NCBI RefSeq assembly: GCF_007989805.1
Contig: NZ_BJUB01000001.1
Location: forward strand, 1 to 64,000
Source of the DNA: Cellulomonas xylanilytica
GTDB taxonomy: Bacteria; Actinomycetota; Actinomycetes; Actinomycetales; Cellulomonadaceae
Direction: 5' to 3'
DNA length: 64,000 nucleotides
The notes under the pieces are model-generated. The model ran no database searches and had not been told where the DNA came from. It saw nothing but the letters and a program-made list of their open reading frames with translations. Each line of letters opens with the position of its first letter. Position 1 is the first letter of the stretch. Below, in pieces: positions 61,601-64,000 of the stretch. The position numbers and the translations under genes are program-made.

Positions 61601-64000
61601 TCGACTCGAGCGGCGGCGACCTCGCCCTGGACCCGGTGCTGGAGAAGGCGGACGGCGTCGACGCGGTGGTCGAGGACCGGCGCATCGTCGTGCGGGCCCC
61701 CGACGAGCCGGCGGTGCTCCAGATCGTCTACACCGCGTCCAACAAGCGCGGCGGGCGGGACACCGGCGTGCTCACCGTGACGGTGTCCGCGGACGCCCCG
61801 GTGCTGCCGCCGATCGCCCGCGACATCGTCGTGCCCGCGACCGACACGCTGGACCGCACCGAGGTCGCCGTGGACGTGCTGGCCGTCGCGCAGAACCCCA
61901 GCGGGCCGCTGAGCGACCTCGAGGTGTCGGTGCCCGGTTCGCAGGCGGACGTCGCGCGCGTCACGGAGGACGGACAGGTCGTCGTGACCCTGGTCGACCA
62001 CGCCCAGACGGTGCCGTACCTGCTGACCAACCGGACAGGGGCCAACCCCGTGGCGTCCTACGCGTTCATCACCGTGCCGGCGCTCGGGTTCTTCCGGCCC
62101 GTGCCCCGGCCGAAGGCCCCCGAGCTGCGCGTCGCGTCCGGCGAGCGCCTCGTCATCCCGCTCGGCGAGCAGGTCCAGGTGGCTCCCGGGCGCACCGCGC
62201 GGATCGCCGACTCCCTGGGTGTGTCCGCGACGCGGTCCGACGGCACGAGCCCGATCGTGGACGACGAGACCCTGCAGTTCACGTCGGCGCCCGGGTACGC
62301 CGGACCGGCGTCGATCACCGTCCCCGTCACCGACGCGTCCTCCCCGGGCGACACGTCCGCCCGGACGTCCGTCATCACGCTCCAGATCACGGTGTACGCC
62401 GTCGACGACTACCCGCCGACGTTCGAGCCGTCGACCATCGACGTGGCGCCCGGGGAGCCCGCGCTCGCCGTGGACCTCCGGTCCTTCACCACCGGGCCGG
62501 AGGGGGCGAACCCGACGGACGGCCGCTACGCCTACACGCTCGTCTCAGCGATCCCGGCCGGGTTCTCGGGCGCGATCACCGACGGCGTGCTGAGCATCGC
62601 GGCGGACGCGACGACGCCGAAGGGTCGCAACGAGACGCTGGCCGTCCGGGTGGGTTACGGCCGCACGGGCTCGTTCGAGACGTCCATCGGGGTCCGGGTC
62701 ATCGCCAGCACGCGGCCGACGGCGCGCGTGGTCGACCGCACCATCGACGGGGTCGAGGGACGGCAGAGCACCGTCGACGTCCTCGAGGGTGCGTTCAACC
62801 CGTTCGCGCCCGACCCGATGACCGTCGTCGGCGCCACGGTCGAGACGCCCGGTGCGGGCACCGCCGGGGCGACGGCCAGCACCGTGAGCGTGCGGCCGGC
62901 CGAGGGGTTCATCGGCCAGATGGTCACGCGGTTCCGCGTCCGGGACGTCACGGGCGACCCGGACCGCGAGGTCGAGGGTCGCGTCACCGTCGTCGTCCGC
63001 GGCAAGCCCGCCACGCCGAACGCCCCGCGGGTCGGCGAGATCCGGGACCGGACCGTCGTGCTGTCCTGGGACGCGCCCGACAACCGCGGCGCGCCGATCA
63101 CCGGGTACCGGGTCGTCGCGAGCCCGGGCAACCTCGTGCGGCAGTGCGCGAGCACGACCTGCACGATCGACGGCCTGACCAACGACGTCGAGTACACCTT
63201 CACGGTCGCGGCGCAGAACGAGGTCGACTGGTCGGAGCCGAGCGGACCGTCCGCCCCGGCACGACCCGACGCGGTCCCGGACGCGCCGTCCGCACCGACG
63301 CTGGACTTCGGCGACGGCTCGGTCCGGGCGACGTGGCCGGCGCCCGCCTCGGCCGGCTCGCCGATCACCAGCTACACGCTCGAGATCTCGCCCGCGCCGC
63401 CGGCCGGGCCGTCCTCGGTCACGTCCCCGACGACGAGCTACACGTTCTCCGGCCTGCGCAACGGCACGGCGTACTCCGTGCGCGTGCGCGCGCACAACAA
63501 GGCGGCGGAGCCCAGCGGCTGGTCGCCGTCGTCGCAGCCCATGGTGCCGGCGGGCGTGCCGGAGGCCCCGCTGAACCTCACCGCGCTGCGCGCGGAGACC
63601 ACGCTCGGCGGCCAGATCAACGTGGCCTGGACGGAGCCGGACGGGAACGGTGACCGGGTCACCGGGTACGAGCTGGTGATCTCCGGCGGGCCGAACTCCC
63701 GCACGGTCCCGTTCGAGGGGACGGGGACGACGTCGTACGCGTTCACCGACGCGGCCAACGGGGCGCCGTACCAGTTCTCGGTCCGGGCGAGGAACAAGGC
63801 GCCGGGGTGGTCGGCACCGGCGGTCACGACGGCCTCCACCTACGGTGTTCCGGCGGCGACCACGATCACCTCCGCGGTCGGCGCCCCCACGGCCGAGCCC
63901 GGCGACGGCAGCGTGCGGGTCGTCTGGGCCAGCGCCGACCCGAACGGCTCCCCGGTCACGTCCTACCGGCTGTTCGTGAACGGCACGGACATCGGCGACG
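58636..64000 (+). CDS. Giant secreted Ig-like and FN3 repeat surface protein (3' end outside window)
   Basis: The open frame runs from ATG 58636 to the right edge, at least 1788 residues with no stop. One N-terminal span (about 10-33, VVTVPVLVLVLALF) leaves the rest outside. Residues 45-345 look like beta-propeller blades (repeated VDxxxG strands), and an acidic stretch follows (about 352-375). Residues 380-1450 carry tandem Ig-like/cadherin-like repeats with the DPDGDxL calcium-type loop several times (near 515, 790, 895). From residue 1457 on there are four FN3-type domains, each opening with a PxAPxxP-type strand. It shares ATGA overlaps with the kinase, so it is part of the phosphatase-FHA-kinase operon. 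Confidence 0.9.
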   Translation, partial: MRWRAVRSRATTAAAVVTVPVLVLVLALFDQGFPLARLDLNDGGVWLTATSKLQLGRYNAQVEELNGGLSAAGSTFDVLQDEGDVLLVEPGSIAVVDPASVTLATQVAVPGAKVSMAAGVVAVVDPDGNVWVRSIADLDTLRIATDAPDVELGEGGAAVVARSGAVLAVAAEDGAVTRVDLVDGTARSTPVGTVGAGPVDQVTAVGDVAVVLSDGTVRTPDGEVEVDGDGLVLQQPGPEASRVLVASRTALLEVPLDGGSPVEHPTAGSGVPAEPVQVGRCAHGAWASAVGSYLQLCDGDDAEVSNLEEMSSADVLKFRVNRQVVVLNDTLRGRLWMPLQDTDLRVPNWTQIEPEEEPDEAEEETEASDTTQDLVTECSAESAPPTAADDEFGVRPGRTTILPVIDNDSSSDCGILAISVFDPLPAEFGTVEAIYGGRSLQVAVAEGATGTAELTYTITDGRGTNAPSTARVVLTARDGSLDSPPVQLRTGALQVEQGGQADHQALADFQDPDGDDLVLVGATADPASGSVRFRQDGSVTFRADGAQLGRTSVTLLVSDGTSTTEGRLDVDVRPTGSLPPQIDPVHAVTYVDQPVTLHPLDLVRSSSAEPPRLAGVDEVVGATITTDLQGGTFTFSAARAGSYYVPFLVSAPPQQATGLARIDVRVWPETDQPPIAVRDQAFLPADGEVTVDPLANDTDPAGKVLVLQSVDAPDGLRVAILEHHLVQISSERTLTAPVALRYTVSNGQDSTVGEIIVHPVPPSATSQPPVVPNVEVDVRTGGVVTIPVLDDAYDPDGDRLTLRTELVEPLGTGEGLLFVSGDVLRYQAPDEPLTARATFEVEDATGNLTAATVTVRVHASDASTKAPPRPKDLVARVFQGDTVRIYVPLVGIDPDGDGVTLLGIASSALRGRVVATGADWLEYQAFPDEVGTDEFTYAVEDWVGQRAVATVRVGISPRPTDSATVVARDDEVTVKPGQRVEVRVLANDVDSSGGDLALDPVLEKADGVDAVVEDRRIVVRAPDEPAVLQIVYTASNKRGGRDTGVLTVTVSADAPVLPPIARDIVVPATDTLDRTEVAVDVLAVAQNPSGPLSDLEVSVPGSQADVARVTEDGQVVVTLVDHAQTVPYLLTNRTGANPVASYAFITVPALGFFRPVPRPKAPELRVASGERLVIPLGEQVQVAPGRTARIADSLGVSATRSDGTSPIVDDETLQFTSAPGYAGPASITVPVTDASSPGDTSARTSVITLQITVYAVDDYPPTFEPSTIDVAPGEPALAVDLRSFTTGPEGANPTDGRYAYTLVSAIPAGFSGAITDGVLSIAADATTPKGRNETLAVRVGYGRTGSFETSIGVRVIASTRPTARVVDRTIDGVEGRQSTVDVLEGAFNPFAPDPMTVVGATVETPGAGTAGATASTVSVRPAEGFIGQMVTRFRVRDVTGDPDREVEGRVTVVVRGKPATPNAPRVGEIRDRTVVLSWDAPDNRGAPITGYRVVASPGNLVRQCASTTCTIDGLTNDVEYTFTVAAQNEVDWSEPSGPSAPARPDAVPDAPSAPTLDFGDGSVRATWPAPASAGSPITSYTLEISPAPPAGPSSVTSPTTSYTFSGLRNGTAYSVRVRAHNKAAEPSGWSPSSQPMVPAGVPEAPLNLTALRAETTLGGQINVAWTEPDGNGDRVTGYELVISGGPNSRTVPFEGTGTTSYAFTDAANGAPYQFSVRARNKAPGWSAPAVTTASTYGVPAATTITSAVGAPTAEPGDGSVRVVWASADPNGSPVTSYRLFVNGTDIGD

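Noticed and set aside
58641-63653. A long Arg/Gly-rich open frame inside the surface protein gene, offset from the real frame
   Set aside because: Its composition is that of an out-of-frame shadow. The frame from ATG 58636 gives Ig-like and FN3 motifs, an N-terminal span and an ATGA overlap with the kinase, and stays open to the right edge.

Overview
The window is GC-rich, gene-dense chromosomal DNA from an actinobacterium. A Cellulomonas-type organism is the best fit: the left edge cuts a GH10 xylanase with a Pro/Thr linker and a C-terminal CBM2 that closely resembles the Cellulomonas fimi Cex enzyme. Other support comes from DUF3097, PemK-type and mycothiol-dependent-type families, many GTG starts, and many starts with a TANNNT hexamer 6 to 8 bases upstream (leaderless transcripts). 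I see no rRNA, tRNA, insertion sequence, prophage, CRISPR array or attachment site. No gap between genes exceeds about 215 bases.

Layout. 1-7.7 kb: xylanase end, ketopantoate-reductase-like protein, PEP carboxylase, a sulfite-oxidase-like molybdoenzyme with its FAD reductase, and a DEAD-box helicase. 7.8-11.2 kb: a MacB-type ABC exporter. 11.2-20.6 kb: a convergent CYTH/CHAD pair, a lipoprotein, a 67-residue protein divergent from a MarR regulator, VOC and F420-type oxidoreductases, a membrane metallophosphoesterase, a secreted lectin-VanY fusion and a DtxR regulator. 20.6-31.6 kb: an MFS pump, a HerA-like ATPase, leuS, DegV, comEA, comEC and holA. 31.6-34.8 kb: two EAL-family proteins (one with catalytic residues, one degenerate), a 46-residue secreted peptide and an HTH-TPR regulator. 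35-40.2 kb: rpsT, a lone PemK-like toxin, an ATP-grasp/alpha-E/transglutaminase trio and a maleylpyruvate-isomerase-family protein.

40.3-53.1 kb is housekeeping: lepA, hemW, two membrane proteins, DUF3097, then a run hrcA-dnaJ-rsmE-phoH-ybeY-CNNM-era controlled at its front by a CIRCE operator. 53.1-64 kb: a membrane-anchored hydrolase and a translationally coupled signalling operon of PP2C phosphatase, FHA protein, Ser/Thr kinase and a giant Ig-like/FN3 surface protein that runs off the right edge.

The strongest candidate for an undescribed system is at 31.6-34.8 kb. A tiny exported peptide sits 92 bases upstream of an XRE-type regulator with a TPR-like body, the architecture of peptide-pheromone receptors, beside two c-di-GMP-type EAL proteins. 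This is an inference from layout and domains, not a demonstrated circuit.
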